Source: Hyaloperonospora brassicae (taxonomy: Eukaryota > Oomycota > Peronosporomycetes > Peronosporales > Peronosporaceae). Taken from it: 64,000 nucleotides of DNA. Below, piece by piece: positions 23,997-34,816 of the stretch. The notes beneath the pieces were generated by a model. That model ran no database searches. It was given only the letters and a program-made list of their open reading frames with translations, and was not told where the DNA came from. Location: contig CANTFL010000221.1 of NCBI GenBank assembly GCA_947650285.1, positions 1 through 64,000 of the forward strand, given 5' to 3'. How positions within the stretch are numbered: position 1 is the first letter of the stretch; each line of letters begins with the position of its first letter. A program made the translations under genes and the position numbers.

Positions 23997-24944
23997 CTAC
24001 TGACCCCGACCATTTTTTGATGGTCCGTCTCGCTGTTGCGGCTTCGCAACAGCGCTGGACCCACGCCCATTGCCCTTTCTGGCAAAAGGTCGTCCATTTC
24101 GCTCAGTACTGTTTGGTACTGGGCGTGGAGCACTACACTCATGTACGAAGTGCCCTATCTTCTGACAGCGATTGCACTTCAGCAATCGCTTGTTGTTTGA
24201 AGAGCGAGGTCTCTCGCTCTCAACATAGCAGAGGTCCATTGGTTCTGGACCTCCGATCTCTTGTAGTCTTGGTGGACGATAAGAGCTTGAGCTAGCATGA
24301 GCCTGTCTCATGCTAAAGTCTTCCTGTTCCGCGGCTGATATCGCTTCTTCAAGCGTAATCAGCTCAAGGCGGAACAGGTGGCTCCTGACGGGCCCTTCCG
24401 CGAGCCCTTGCATGAACACCGTAATCAACGTGTGTTCATGTATTGGGTTGGCAGTTACACTACTCGCTAGGAGTCGTATATGTTGTGCGTACGCGTGCAC
24501 ATCACGCTTACCCTGCTTGATTTTCAGGAGCTCTGAACGAGCCCTGAACTCAGCGCGTGGCGGCTCAAACGTTTGTCTGAGCCGGGACTTGAAGTCATCT
24601 AGCGACCTAAACACATTTGGGTCGCTACTCTCGAGTCCCAGGGACCAAGTTTTGGCACTCCCTGCCAAGTGGGTCTGAGCAAATGTGAGTTTCATTTGCT
24701 CATCTTCGACGCGACGAGCCCTTAGGGCTCTGTCGAGTTCGACAAACCACAGTAACAGGGAGTCTTCCGGGACTCCACTGTACTTGGAGATGTCAACCTT
24801 CATGACCTCGGGACGACGCGCATGCGCCGTCCCGCCCACTGCAGCATGGGATTGCTGTTTTTCAAAATAAGTTGTAAAACCTTTATAATGGGTAAACCCT
24901 TCACGCGTGGCGTGAAAGGACTCTTCATCATCCAACATGTTCAT
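23997..24944 (-). CDS. gag: Element A gag, internally deleted
   Basis: 315 codons from MNMLDDEESFHATREG. Compared with the B gag (384 aa) it lacks a segment of about 70 residues after the first 20: a short YKGFTTYFEKQQS joins directly to AAVGGTAHARRPEV. The rest is nearly the same, including WFVELDRALRARR, the capsid-like FRSLDDFKSRLRQTFEPP segment and the CCHC knuckle CNRCQKIGHFVHEC. The missing part in B is glutamine-rich and predicted helical. The frame is open, so a product is possible, but pol is dead. Confidence 0.8.
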   Translation of the reverse strand: MNMLDDEESFHATREGFTHYKGFTTYFEKQQSHAAVGGTAHARRPEVMKVDISKYSGVPEDSLLLWFVELDRALRARRVEDEQMKLTFAQTHLAGSAKTWSLGLESSDPNVFRSLDDFKSRLRQTFEPPRAEFRARSELLKIKQGKRDVHAYAQHIRLLASSVTANPIHEHTLITVFMQGLAEGPVRSHLFRLELITLEEAISAAEQEDFSMRQAHASSSSYRPPRLQEIGGPEPMDLCYVESERPRSSNNKRLLKCNRCQKIGHFVHECSAPRPVPNSTERNGRPFARKGNGRGSSAVAKPQQRDGPSKNGRGQ

Positions 24945-24988
24945 GTTGGATGTTGTGGTCCTTGATAGGACTACAAAGTGCTTCCAGG

Positions 24989-25378
24989 TGTAACGGGCAC
25001 ACCCTTGCGTGAACTTAATGCAAGGGTTTTGGGTGCCCCGACAGACGTACACGAGGCGAACGAGGAAGTGTAGGATAAGGAAAAAGTAGAACTGTTATAT
25101 TAATATAATTAAGTCGTTTAACTACTGTCTCTCTGTTTGGCTAAACCTAATTCGTGTTAATAAACTGAGTGTATGGTGACGTCTTGTCACCACTCATTGC
25201 GCGCGTCTTGCGGCGATCGGTGGGTTGATATCATCACGATATCAACCAATGAACAGACTCTTTGATCGACCCATCAATATCACCACTTCGGTGATATTGT
25301 TCAAAGAATATTCACTTAATATTCTTTATTGTCATTTCCTTAAAGTGACACTCCAATGTAACGGGCTGCCCCGTTACA
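24989..25378 (-). repeat. Element A 5' LTR
   Basis: 390 bp, TG..CA ends on the plus strand (TGTAACGGGC...CCGTTACA), about 92% like the B LTR by eye. It contains the same hairpins, including CAATATCACC/GGTGATATTG with a different loop (ACTTC against AAAGT in B). The sequence inside it, CCTGGAAGCAC on the minus strand, is the primer-binding site of B with one change. Confidence 0.88.
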
Positions 25379-25480
25379 GAGCTGACAAGGTGTGAACCTG
25401 AAAGTGGTGATATTCATTTCGCTGATCATCGTCCGAAATCGACCGCACGTGTCAATGATGAAAACGGAGACAAAAACAAG

Positions 25481-28400
25481 ATGTCTAGTCATTCGGCGGT
25501 AGCATCGACACCGTGCAGTAAATTAGACGATGACCATTCTTTGCTAAGGATTCAATCCATCATTTGGAAAATGAGCAGAGAGAGCAAGGCACAAAACGAA
25601 GTCGAGTTGTCAGATAATCTTCAGCAGATATACCGTCACGTGATAGAGAAAACAACTCCGTGGACAAGCTCCACAAATGATTCTTGTGCGTTCTGACAGA
25701 GTCGAGTGTGGATCCACTTGATGAGCAGTCATCGGCTGCACAAGTGAAATAACCAATTTTTGAACATAGACCCAGTGAAGGCACAATAAATTATTACGCC
25801 CAAGAGCTTGCCTTGCTGCTGGAACTCACTGAATTGGCATCAACAAAGTTGGACTACGGAGGAGACAATGTGATTTTATAGGCATATGATGAGATACAGC
25901 AAGCCAAGTTGACTGCAGTATTGACGGAACATGAGCAGATAATGATTTCAATCGGAAATGCATTACCAACTACAGCGTACGGAGTAGTTTGCAATATCGA
26001 TGTAAACGATCATAATCCTATTCAACAACGGGCTCGACACGTTCCTCTCCGACACCTGACTAGACTGTACAAATTTCTGAAAAAATTGTTGACGGCGAAG
26101 GTCATTTCATTTTCACAGAGTCCGTGGACCTCATTGATTGTTATTGTTCCAACGATCAATGGCGTGGACATACGTTTGTGTATTGACCACAAGATGGTCA
26201 ATGCTGTGACGATGGGTGTGGAATATGCGATGTCTTTGGTGGACAATCCACTTACGGAACTGGAAGGCTATCAATGGTTTAGCTCTATTGATGCTGCTAT
26301 TAATTTTAGGCGATATTGATGACAGAGAGAGCGAAAAACATTTGGGCTTTCGTGTGCTATTTGGGGAACTTTAAATGGTTGCGGATACCATTCGTATCAA
26401 AGAACGCCCCGATGATCTATCAGCGATTAATCAGCAACGCTCTGTGGGGTTACGCCGAACCTAAAGGAGGGTGATATGAATTTCAGAGAAGGTGTTATAT
26501 GTTAAGAAAGAAGAAGCGATCTCAAAATCGATGTTCTCATCAGAGATGCCACTGCGCGTCCGACCCACACATGCCGTAATAAGTTTGAAGCGGACTGCTG
26601 AATCAACACGGAAATTACCGCCTTAAAATGAATGGTCAACGAGCCTGAGAACAACATTTTCTTTAAAAATGAGCCCGATGAATCGACACTTGCCCCGAAG
26701 CTCAAGTGTCGATTTTTTTTCGATGGTACTTGTTTAAGTAGAAGGAGTTTAGAGAAATGATTAGCAACACACAATTAATTGTCTTGACGATTCACAGATT
26801 GTCGAATTAGCGTGATCTCTACTAAGATCATATTTGTTCAACCACGAGTTGATTCCTCTCTCATAAAGCAAACGCGCAGGGGATCGCAGCTGACCCAGAT
26901 GAGCTGGTAGCTATTGCTCAACATCTTTTTCCGACTTCGAAATAAGGAACGCAAGCATTCTTGGAAGCTCTCAATGACTATAGCCGGTTCATTCAAAGTA
27001 TAGCTGTCAATGGGGCAGTCCTCTACCAATCGAAGGGGGACAATTTCCTGGTGTCACCAGCTATAGTTACAGCTCGCAAATTGTTTCAGCTGCTTCAACA
27101 AACTATCGTCAAAGCGCCTATTCTCCGTCACTTTTATCAGAAGTTGGATGTCAATGTAAATTTTCGCAAACGACTGGGCATTGAGTAGCACCTTAATGCA
27201 AGTCCACGACCACAAACTGCATCCATTGCGATTCTGCGGACGAGTGTTAAAGAAGAATTAACAGAAGTCGGCAGAATGTGAGGTAGTCGCATTATAGCTG
27301 CTGATCAAGGTTCCTCATACGCTGCTAGTGGGAAAAACAATACACATCTATACGAGGCACTCAATGTAGGAGTGGATCTTCACATCCATCTTATTAAATG
27401 GTCGAGCAGTGAGATTAATTGTATCGGTGTCACCCTATAATTCATAAATTTAGAGGGTCTGCGAGCGCGATTTCAATTTTCTCCAGCTGCTCCAGACGTC
27501 CATCACGCCAAATGTTGGAATCGAAGAATCAATGGACCACATTGCCCTATGTTCTAATTAGGAAAAATTAGTTCACCTTAATCCTGAGCTTTTGCATGCA
27601 TGAGTCTCGTCAAAATTCAATGGGCTCGTCATGTCTTTAGACGGTACATCGAACACGGATAAACATGGTGGATCTGGAAGTTGTGTGTGGTTTTCGCGGA
27701 AGCTTAATGAGTGGAAAATTGTAATGGCTGCGAGTGATTACCTCCTATCCCCCACAGTTTATTTGGCTAAATATGTTGGCATGAATTGAGGCATTTAAGG
27801 AACATAGGTTCACTAAGTTACTCATCTGATCACAGTGGGATAATAGAGGCTAGCGATCCAGTAAGCAATGGGAGTGATCGCATGCAAACACGGCGCACAG
27901 AAAGTGCACTAGCACGTCATAAAGAGTTAGTTATAATATTCAAAAACGTGCGATGCCTGCATTTCATTCGTTTTACAATACTTCCGCCAAAGTCTTGGCC
28001 ACGGAAGCATTTGACACCAATACTGAGAATTTGCTCTTCGAGGAGGAACGCTACGAGGAGCTACGAAAAAAGAATCAGATACTAAAAAAAGTTGGTTGGG
28101 GATGACAGACCGATTGAGACCAGCAAAAGAATCCCAGCGGTGTCGGTAAGTTTACGGAGTACAACTCGACGTGTGCGATATGCCGACAACCGAGCAATGG
28201 GCACCCAACAGCGAGGAGTAAATAGCCGGGCGAAAATAAAGAATACGATTGAATGTTCGACACACAGTGGCCCGATCGAGTGTCAAGACTCAAGCATCAT
28301 CAAATGCGAAGGACATTGACCCAACATCCATGTAAAATGAATAAAGAGAACGGATATCGACCGCGCAAGAAGAATTGACGAAGTGGGCAGATCTCAAAGT

Positions 28401-30110
28401 GTATCTGCGAGGAGAATTGGACAAATTGACCCATCGTCGAGCTAGCGAATCTAGGAAGATCGCTGATCGATTCGTGTTGAGTCAAAACGGCTAATGTACT
28501 AGGTGAGACGGTACTGATGATTAAGAAAGACGCAGAAAGACGACATCAAAATGCGACTTGTAATCTTAACAACAATGTTTGATAGAAAACTGTTCAATTG
28601 ACATAAAACGATAGAAGGCGGTCTCCAAGGAATTGTGCGGACATACCACAAAGTCAAGACAAATTATTACTGGATCGGGTTGTGATATCGTAAGACACGT
28701 ACAGGCGTGTGAGGATAGCAATACAAGCATAAGCAAGCCAGCACTCAAAGGGTATTCACCGGGTAGTATGCTCTCAGAGAGACCTTTTCAAGTGGTTTCA
28801 ATTGACTTTGTCACACCACCCTCGAAGACTCGACGGAAAAATACAGCGCTGTTACTGTTCCAAGATCATTTTGCTGTATTTGGGATAGCTAAGTCTATGA
28901 ACGGTACATCGGCATTGGAGGTAGCGAAAGCGGTTAAAGAGAATGTCTTATGTCATTTCGGTGCTCCTAGTCTCCTTTGTCACGACATAGATCCCATATT
29001 TATGAGCGATTTCTTTCAAAATTTTGCTGAGATGATGCAAGCTAAGTCAATAGCCACTCTCATTTATTGTCTGCAAGCAAACGGGCTACAAGAGTTAGAA
29101 TTGAATGCAATGATACAGACGGTGCGAGTGTATGTAGAAGATCCACTTCAAGCCCGATATGGATGATATTGCAGTAAAATTGATTCACATTATTTACAAC
29201 TTAAAAGATACAAAGAGGAAAAGAGACGTTGTTTTATATGGCACATGGGTGGGATTCCCACTCCAAACTGAGGGCAATGACAGAGTCAATAGGACCCGCA
29301 GAGCAAAAGAATAATCGGGTGACGGACTCGACAAATTCAGCCCTCTGACGTTGCGAATCTAGGAGGCAGCGGGAAGTAGCACTACGACTAGCAAAAGAAT
29401 AATACGTGAGAGAGAAGGCAAGTAGAGCGCGTGTAAATCACGAGCCACTTAGCCGATCTGAGCATGGAACAGATTCAACGAACGCCGTACAGTATACTGA
29501 TCAAGATGAGGGAGCACCAAAAGGTCAAGCAACTCAATCGGGGGACATCATAGTAAAAAAAACGACGACATTGAGGATGTGTAATGCCGCGATAAATATA
29601 CATGAACATGCGTGGCTATTCATTGATCTGGTAAAGTTAAAAAAGAAGAAGCTGGTCCACAGGTGGAATAATCCTTTCCGAGTAAAGAAACAGGATAAAG
29701 AGTTTGCGTTTGGATCAGAGTAACCGAATAGAAGCGGATTTCGGTTGTACCCGGTTGTTTATATGTCGCGCTTAAAAAGTGACAGAACAAAAGGCACGTC
29801 CAACGACAAAATAGGTGCAAGAAAAAGGAGGGGTATATCGACTTGAGTTTGACGAAGAACTACTGCCGGATATTATCCAGATGCTCGACAAGTCAAGTGG
29901 CTAATGCGAGGCAGACGCCATACTCGACGATTAACGACAAGGTCAACGACTACTGACAGAATTCAGCGAAAACTCTTGGTCAAATGGGTGGATAGGATGA
30001 GCTCACATAGGAACCATTGACCAACTAGTCATGTGGAGGTATATTGTTCGATTACCTAAGACGAAATAAAAAAAGAATTGTCTGCAAATGGCGCAAGTCG
30101 CAGATGAACG
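25481..30110 (+). pseudogene. pol: Ty3/gypsy element D pol polyprotein, decayed
   Basis: A Ty3/gypsy pol unrelated in detail to A/B/C, plus strand, with many stops. RT: 25909-26319 has HEQIMISIGNALPTTAYGVV, INGVDIRLCIDHKMVNAVT and FSSIDAAINF, continued after a frame change by WLRIPFVSKNAPMIYQR. An RT/RNase H connection at 26961-27188 has YSRFIQSIAVNGAVLY and IVKAPILRHF. RNase H-like pieces at 27650-28060 have YLLSPTVYLAKYVGMN. Integrase core 28633-29166 has FQVVSIDFV, DHFAVFGIAKS, HDIDPIFMSDFF and QANGLQELE. The C-terminal AWLFIDLVKLKKKKLVHRW..PFRV and a chromodomain-like LVKWVD lie near 29580-30000. The 5' part abuts the LTR of element A, so A probably inserted into or beside D. Confidence 0.85.
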
Positions 30111-32939
30111 GTAGAATACACCAGCACCACGCGTACATTCTTTCTATAAAGACTAGAAGGCAGAAAGAGAGGTGAAGTTACTGCTTCAAGATGTATTGAT
30201 GCATGTAGTCAGAGACAAATTGATTAACGAGATGAAGGCAAGAAGTCAAAACAGAGGTGACTAAATGTTATCAACGGACAAGCTAAAATCAAAATGGAAT
30301 AGCGTAGAGACACAGTTAAAAGCGTCGACAAAAATCTGCATATAATCGCAATTTTCGGTCTCGGGAGCAGAGGGATCGACAAACAGAGGAAAATCTTCGT
30401 CGGCGTCGACGTTATCGACGATATGTGAATGCACTTTGCTCTCAGACATACCGACCGGAGCGAAGGCAGGAAACCCAGATTGCAACGTCGTAAACACGTG
30501 TTATACGGGGGCTTTAATGGACGAGTCCACCACCAAACACGCCAGGGTTCAACTTGGTCAAGCGCTTTAAGTTCGTTGATCCAGTCGACACTTTCGGGCA
30601 CCCACGCATAACTCTGTATTGGGTTACACATGCTCTGACGGCTCTAGGAAACGTTCGGGGTCAAGTAAAGGTGTGGGTTTACAAGATGAATTCGCAGACG
30701 TCGCATCTTGCAAGGTAATAATTAGGTACTTCGCGACCTTCCGCATAAGATCTCCACGACGTTTGCGAGCGTCAGCACACTCAACATTCGCTGCATGAAT
30801 CCGGGACAAGTCTTTAGCCGAGTGGGAAGGGTTTTATCTGGGTTCATGCCCATCAGAATTCTCAACTTCAAGATCCAATGCGTATGCTCCGATAAAGCCA
30901 CAAAAAATTCGAGCGAGCATCGGCGCAAGCACTTGGCGTTAAATCCCGATTATATCTACGGAACTTAAGCCACGCGTCAGCCACTAAGTCCAGAGGAGTA
31001 CTGGGCTGAAAAAACGGGGAGAAAGGTGGAGCCGATCTTGAGCGTCGCAAACCTTGGACCCACTCATTGACATCGGCGTAGACGGAATAAAGCCAGAGTA
31101 CGCTGACACGGTTGCGACGGATCATAGACATCAGCAAACGCGAGTATCCCTGCGAGTGCAACGGGGGTGGAAGGCATGAACGAATTCGATCCAACAGTCA
31201 CCTGTCGTATACGTGACCGAGCCGACGTAATATGCATCGACCCGCGAGCTGACCCGTATCGGAAGAAACAAATATCTTGACTCGCTCGCATGGCATGAGT
31301 CGACCTGGACCCCCGAGCGACTACTTGACCGGCACGACCGCGAAGAAGAGTGTACAGAACCGCTAATGGTCGAGGTAAGCCAACGGCACTCGGACACCGT
31401 ATCACTCGACACTAACAAATATGGTGACGTCTACGAAGAGGTAGCCACCACTCCATTTGTTGTATTCTTGCCGAGGTTGTTTCAGGCCGCTGAATTTGTT
31501 GCTTCTTCGATGAACTGGTAGGTCGTTTACCAACGGAATAAGTTAAGGAATCGACATCAGCAGAAAAAACGGACGGGGCGACGGGATGACAAGAGCGTTG
31601 GTCTTCTTCTTCGATGAGCGAACGAGAGCCACGCTAGTCGAGACAGCAGGGAAGTCGACTGGAAGGGATATGACAGGAACTGGATAGGGTGGCTAAAGTA
31701 GGAAACCTTTCCAATATTTTGAGGACTTAGCAGACGCCCGGCTATCGGATTGACGGAAGATACATCAGCTGAAATTACGACTGTGGTCGGTGCGTCGATG
31801 AAACCATGCTAGATACGGCTTCAATTGATGAATTAGTCGCGACGACGAACAAAGAGTCCGAAATTAGAGCTACGAGGGAATAGACCGGCGACACAGGATC
31901 GATTACGTGTGGTGGAACGGAAATAGTGGCGGAAGACCTGCGAGTTTTTATCCAAGAAAGTGATGCGGCTTGGGCAGCAGGTGTACTAACCACCTTTGGT
32001 TTCTTCGGTCATGCGGAAGCGTTTGGAGCCTTGACCTTCTTGAGTGAAGCGTTTGAACGCTCGGGAACTGGACGGCGGACTGCACCTACATTTCATGGCG
32101 ACTTAGCTGGGAGAACGACCGATAGCGACACGGGGCGCGCAAAATTGGGAGTTACGTGGGATTGCGCGTCAGAATTATTCGCCCCCGCTAACCCCAGACG
32201 CTGATACTTCAAAGTGGTCAACGAAAGCGTCTCTTCATCGAGGTACATTAACTCAGGCGCAAAAAAAGCGTCACAGCTCACTCAACATGAAACCTGGCCC
32301 GGTCAAAGACGAATTACCAATTCCATAAGCCGATGATCCGGCGGCTTAAAATACTTTGAATGAGGCGATGATGTTGTGGCATCAGCTAATACCGCCCTAG
32401 CCGATGATTTTTAGGCCGACCGGGAAGACGAATCGGGTTCCGGGGGTACACTGGAATCACTTGAAGGATCAAACAATGCCGATCGTCATTTATAACAGTT
32501 AGCGAAGTTACCGCCGACGAGGACGGCTCGCCGACCGACACCAGTCGACGACTACTACGCTATGCCGATAGTCTCAGCAGTCGACGACGAAGAAGTCGAA
32601 GACATGGGAGCCATGGGAGAAGATGATAATGATAAATTGTGTCGACCAGACGGACAAGCCGATCGTCGCAAAGATGTTAGAAAAGCGACAGGACGATACG
32701 GATCCATCATATTTACCCGAGCCCTAGCTGGCGTGATGGGAGTAGCAGACGAAGGCTCGAGCCGCAAAACCATCTTTTTAGATGTCGTCGACCTATCGAA
32801 TGAAATGACGCCCGAGAAATGAGTCGCGAGAGGTCGACACAATTGCGAGTAAGGTCCGTATCTCAAGAGTTTAACCATAGAACGCCCACGACAACCGCTG
32901 CAGCCACCGCAAGGTTCGGTTCCAGCGGACATTGGATAA
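30111..32939. other. Old sequence between element D and element B, no firm gene
   Basis: Many broken minus-strand frames (for example 30261-30497, acidic, VDNVDADEDFPLFVDPSAPE; 30868-31405; 31775-31993) and no recognisable domain. It may be the 3' region of D or another retroelement read on the minus strand. Plus frame 32562-32822 is acidic and also unassigned. Confidence 0.4.
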
Positions 32940-33175
32940 TTACACAGCGCAAAAGAGCTCTGTATGTCGAATGACTTGTTGTTGACTGCTGACGGTGCGT
33001 CGCATCACCTGGAGCGCATGGCTGTCCCCGTTGCACAAGGTCATCGTTGCATCCTGAAGATACCGAAAACAACCAGCGGCAATGCCTAGTAAAGTGGTGT
33101 GACGAGGTTCAGAACTGGCAAGGTCGCACGTAAACTGATCGATCAGGCGATCAAGGTCCGCAATACCAGCGGATT
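32940..33175 (-). pseudogene. 3' part of an ORF interrupted by element B
   Basis: Minus-strand frame with SAGIADLDRLIDQFTCDLA and later HALQVMRRTVSSQQQVIRH. It is a helical-looking protein of unknown family. Across the element B insertion it continues in frame with 41162-41335: the shared TCC codon lies in both copies of the target duplication. Removing B and one duplication copy restores an uninterrupted frame of roughly 130 codons. The ORF is therefore older than B. Confidence 0.65.
33171..33175. repeat. Left target-site duplication of element B (GGATT)
   Basis: The five bases before the 5' LTR are GGATT; the five after the 3' LTR (41162-41166) are GGAGT. Four of five match, and 5 bp is the usual Ty3/gypsy duplication length. 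The in-frame ORF junction supports this being the true insertion site with one later substitution. Confidence 0.7.
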
Positions 33176-33567
33176 TGTAACGGGGCAGCCCGTTACATGA
33201 AATTGTCACTTTAAGGAAAGTAACAATAAAGAATATAAAGATGGATATTCTTTAAAACAATATCACCAAAGTGGTGATATTAAAGGGTCGACCAAAGGGT
33301 CTGTTCATTGGTTGATATCGTGATGATATCAACCCACCGATCGCCGCAAGACGCGCGCAATGAGTGGTGACGAGACGTCACCATACATGCAGTTATATTA
33401 GTATAATTGAATTAAGTCAAACGAAGAGACAGTAGTTTAAAGACTTAATTTTATTAATATAACAGTTCTACTTTTACCCTACCTACGCTTCCTCGCTTGC
33501 CACGTGCACGTCTGTCGGGGCACTCAAAACCCTTGCGTTAAGTTACGCAAGGGTGTGCCCCGTTACA
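33176..33567 (+). repeat. Element B 5' LTR
   Basis: 392 bp, TG...CA, with terminal TGTAACGGGGC / GCCCCGTTACA inverted repeats. Internal perfect hairpins: AATATCACC-AAAGT-GGTGATATT (33259-33281), GGTTGATATC/GATATCAACC with 5-nt loop (33310-33334) and ACCCTTGCGT/ACGCAAGGGT with 6-nt loop (33529-33554), the last nested in GGGGCAC/GTGCCCC. Transcription would start within it; no TATA box is assigned with confidence. Confidence 0.95.
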
Positions 33568-33569
33568 CC

Positions 33570-33578
33570 TGGTAGCAC
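33570..33578 (+). promoter_or_regulatory. Primer-binding site, initiator-Met-like
   Basis: TGGTAGCAC begins 2 nt after the 5' LTR. TGGTAGC is complementary to the 3' end of initiator methionine tRNAs of several eukaryotes (..GCTACCA), the usual primer for Ty3/gypsy elements. The full match needs the host tRNA sequence. Confidence 0.7.
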
Positions 33579-33611
33579 TTCGTAGTCCTTCCAAGGACCA
33601 CATCATCCAAC

Positions 33612-34766
33612 ATGAACATGTTGGATGAAGAAGACACCTTTCACGCCACGCGTGAAGGGTTTACCCATTTGAGTGACATCGAATGGGGTGCGGTAGAACG
33701 AATGAGTTCTACCGTAGGCGAACTCGTCGTCAGCACCATGTTGGAGTCTCTAGACAGAGACCAACAACATGCCGCTATCGCCAAGTTCATTCAGAATGAA
33801 CTTGCTCTCGAGAGGGAGAAAGTAGCCTTGCTTCACCAGCAAGGCTCTCAACAGGCCGAGCAGTTGAGAGAACTCGGTGCTCAACAGACGGAGCTGTTGA
33901 GACAGCAGCAATTCCATGCTGCTGTGGGCGGGACGGCGCATGCGCGTCGTCCCGAAGTGATGAAAGTCGACATTTCCAAGTACAGTGGAGTCCCGGAGGA
34001 CTCCCTGTTACTATGGTTTGTCGAACTCGACAGAGCCCTAAGGGCTTGTCGCGTCGAAGATGAGCAAATGAAACTCACATTTGCTCAGACCCACTTGACA
34101 GGGCGTGCCAAAACTTGGTCCCTGGGACTCGAGAGTAGCGACCCACATGTGTTTAGGTCGCTAGATGACTTCAAGTCCCGGCTCAGACAAACGTTTGAGC
34201 CGCCACGTGCTGAGTTCAGGGCTCGCTCAGAGCTCCTGAAACTTAAGCAGGGTAAGCGTGGTGTGCACGCTTACGCACAACATATACGACTCCTAGCGAG
34301 TAGTGTAACTGCCAACCCAATACATGAACACACGTTGATTACGGTGTTCATGCAAGGGCTCGCGGAAGGGCCCGTCAGGAGCCACCTGTTCCGCCTTGAG
34401 CTGATTACGCTTGAAGAAGCGATATCAGCCGCGGAACAGGAAGACTTTAGCATGAGACAGGCTCATGCTAGCTCAAACTCTTACCGTCCACCAAGACTAC
34501 AAGAGATCGGAGGTCCAGAACCAATGGACCTCTGCTATGTTGAGAGCGAGAGACCTCGCTCTTCAAACAACAAGCGATTGCTGAAGTGCAATCGCTGTCA
34601 GAAGATAGGGCACTTCGTACATGAGTGTAGTGCTCCACGCCCAGTATTAAACAGTACTGAGCGAAATGGACGACCTTTTGCCAGAAAGGGCAATGGGCGT
34701 GGGTCCAGCGCTGTTGCGAAGCCGCAACAGCGAGACGGACCATCAAAAAATGGTCGGGGTCAGTAG
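33612..34766 (+). CDS. gag: Element B gag (capsid/nucleocapsid)
   Basis: 384-codon frame starting MNMLDEEDTFHATREG. A glutamine-rich helical stretch lies at about residues 55-100 (LEREKVALLHQQGSQQ, ELLRQQQ). The capsid-like domain spans about 120-260, with WFVELDRAL, FRSLDDFKSRLRQTFEPP and VFMQGLAEGPVRSHLF, as in the retrotransposon gag family. A basic C-terminus carries one CCHC knuckle, CNRCQKIGHFVHEC (C-x2-C-x4-H-x4-C), at about residue 335. Gag ends GRGQ-stop right after the frameshift heptamer. The frame has no lesion and should still make particles if expressed. The first ATG inside the leader was chosen; it matches the A and C starts. Confidence 0.93.
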   Translation: MNMLDEEDTFHATREGFTHLSDIEWGAVERMSSTVGELVVSTMLESLDRDQQHAAIAKFIQNELALEREKVALLHQQGSQQAEQLRELGAQQTELLRQQQFHAAVGGTAHARRPEVMKVDISKYSGVPEDSLLLWFVELDRALRACRVEDEQMKLTFAQTHLTGRAKTWSLGLESSDPHVFRSLDDFKSRLRQTFEPPRAEFRARSELLKLKQGKRGVHAYAQHIRLLASSVTANPIHEHTLITVFMQGLAEGPVRSHLFRLELITLEEAISAAEQEDFSMRQAHASSNSYRPPRLQEIGGPEPMDLCYVESERPRSSNNKRLLKCNRCQKIGHFVHECSAPRPVLNSTERNGRPFARKGNGRGSSAVAKPQQRDGPSKNGRGQ

Positions 34767-34784
34767 GGGCGGAGCGCCCTACTG
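34745..34784 (+). promoter_or_regulatory. Probable -1 ribosomal frameshift signal (gag to pol)
   Basis: The heptamer A AAA AAT (34745-34751) sits in the gag frame (TCA AAA AAT) 15 nt before the gag stop (TAG 34764-34766). A 9-nt spacer leads to a perfect 8-bp stem, CAGTAGGG/CCCTACTG (34761-34784), which contains the stop codon. Slipping back one base gives KKWSGSVGAERPTDPATSRE, which runs straight into the protease frame. Element A has the same site; C does not. Confidence 0.8.
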
Positions 34785-34816
34785 ATCCAGCAACCTCAAG
34801 AGAATTTGCAAATCTC

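Larger units (their letters stand above)
17657..25378 (-). mobile_element. Ty3/gypsy element A (chromovirus-type), mosaic
   Basis: Minus-strand LTR element. The 5' LTR is 24989-25378, followed by gag, protease, RT, RNase H, integrase and chromodomain. An antisense frame (18201-19612, plus strand) follows, then the 3' LTR near 17657-18070. From the 5' LTR to about 20880 it is nearly identical to element B (the RNase H frame is identical in protein over 122 codons). From about 20880 to the 3' LTR it is far more diverged. Its two LTRs are only about 78% alike over the alignable part, by eye. Pol carries several stops and a frameshift, so A is inactive. Confidence 0.9.

Noticed and set aside
24310..24678. 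Plus-strand frames inside element A (and minus-strand frames at 34271-35019 inside B)
   Set aside because: Exact mirror images of gag/pol. They are present in both copies only because the sense sequence is nearly identical.
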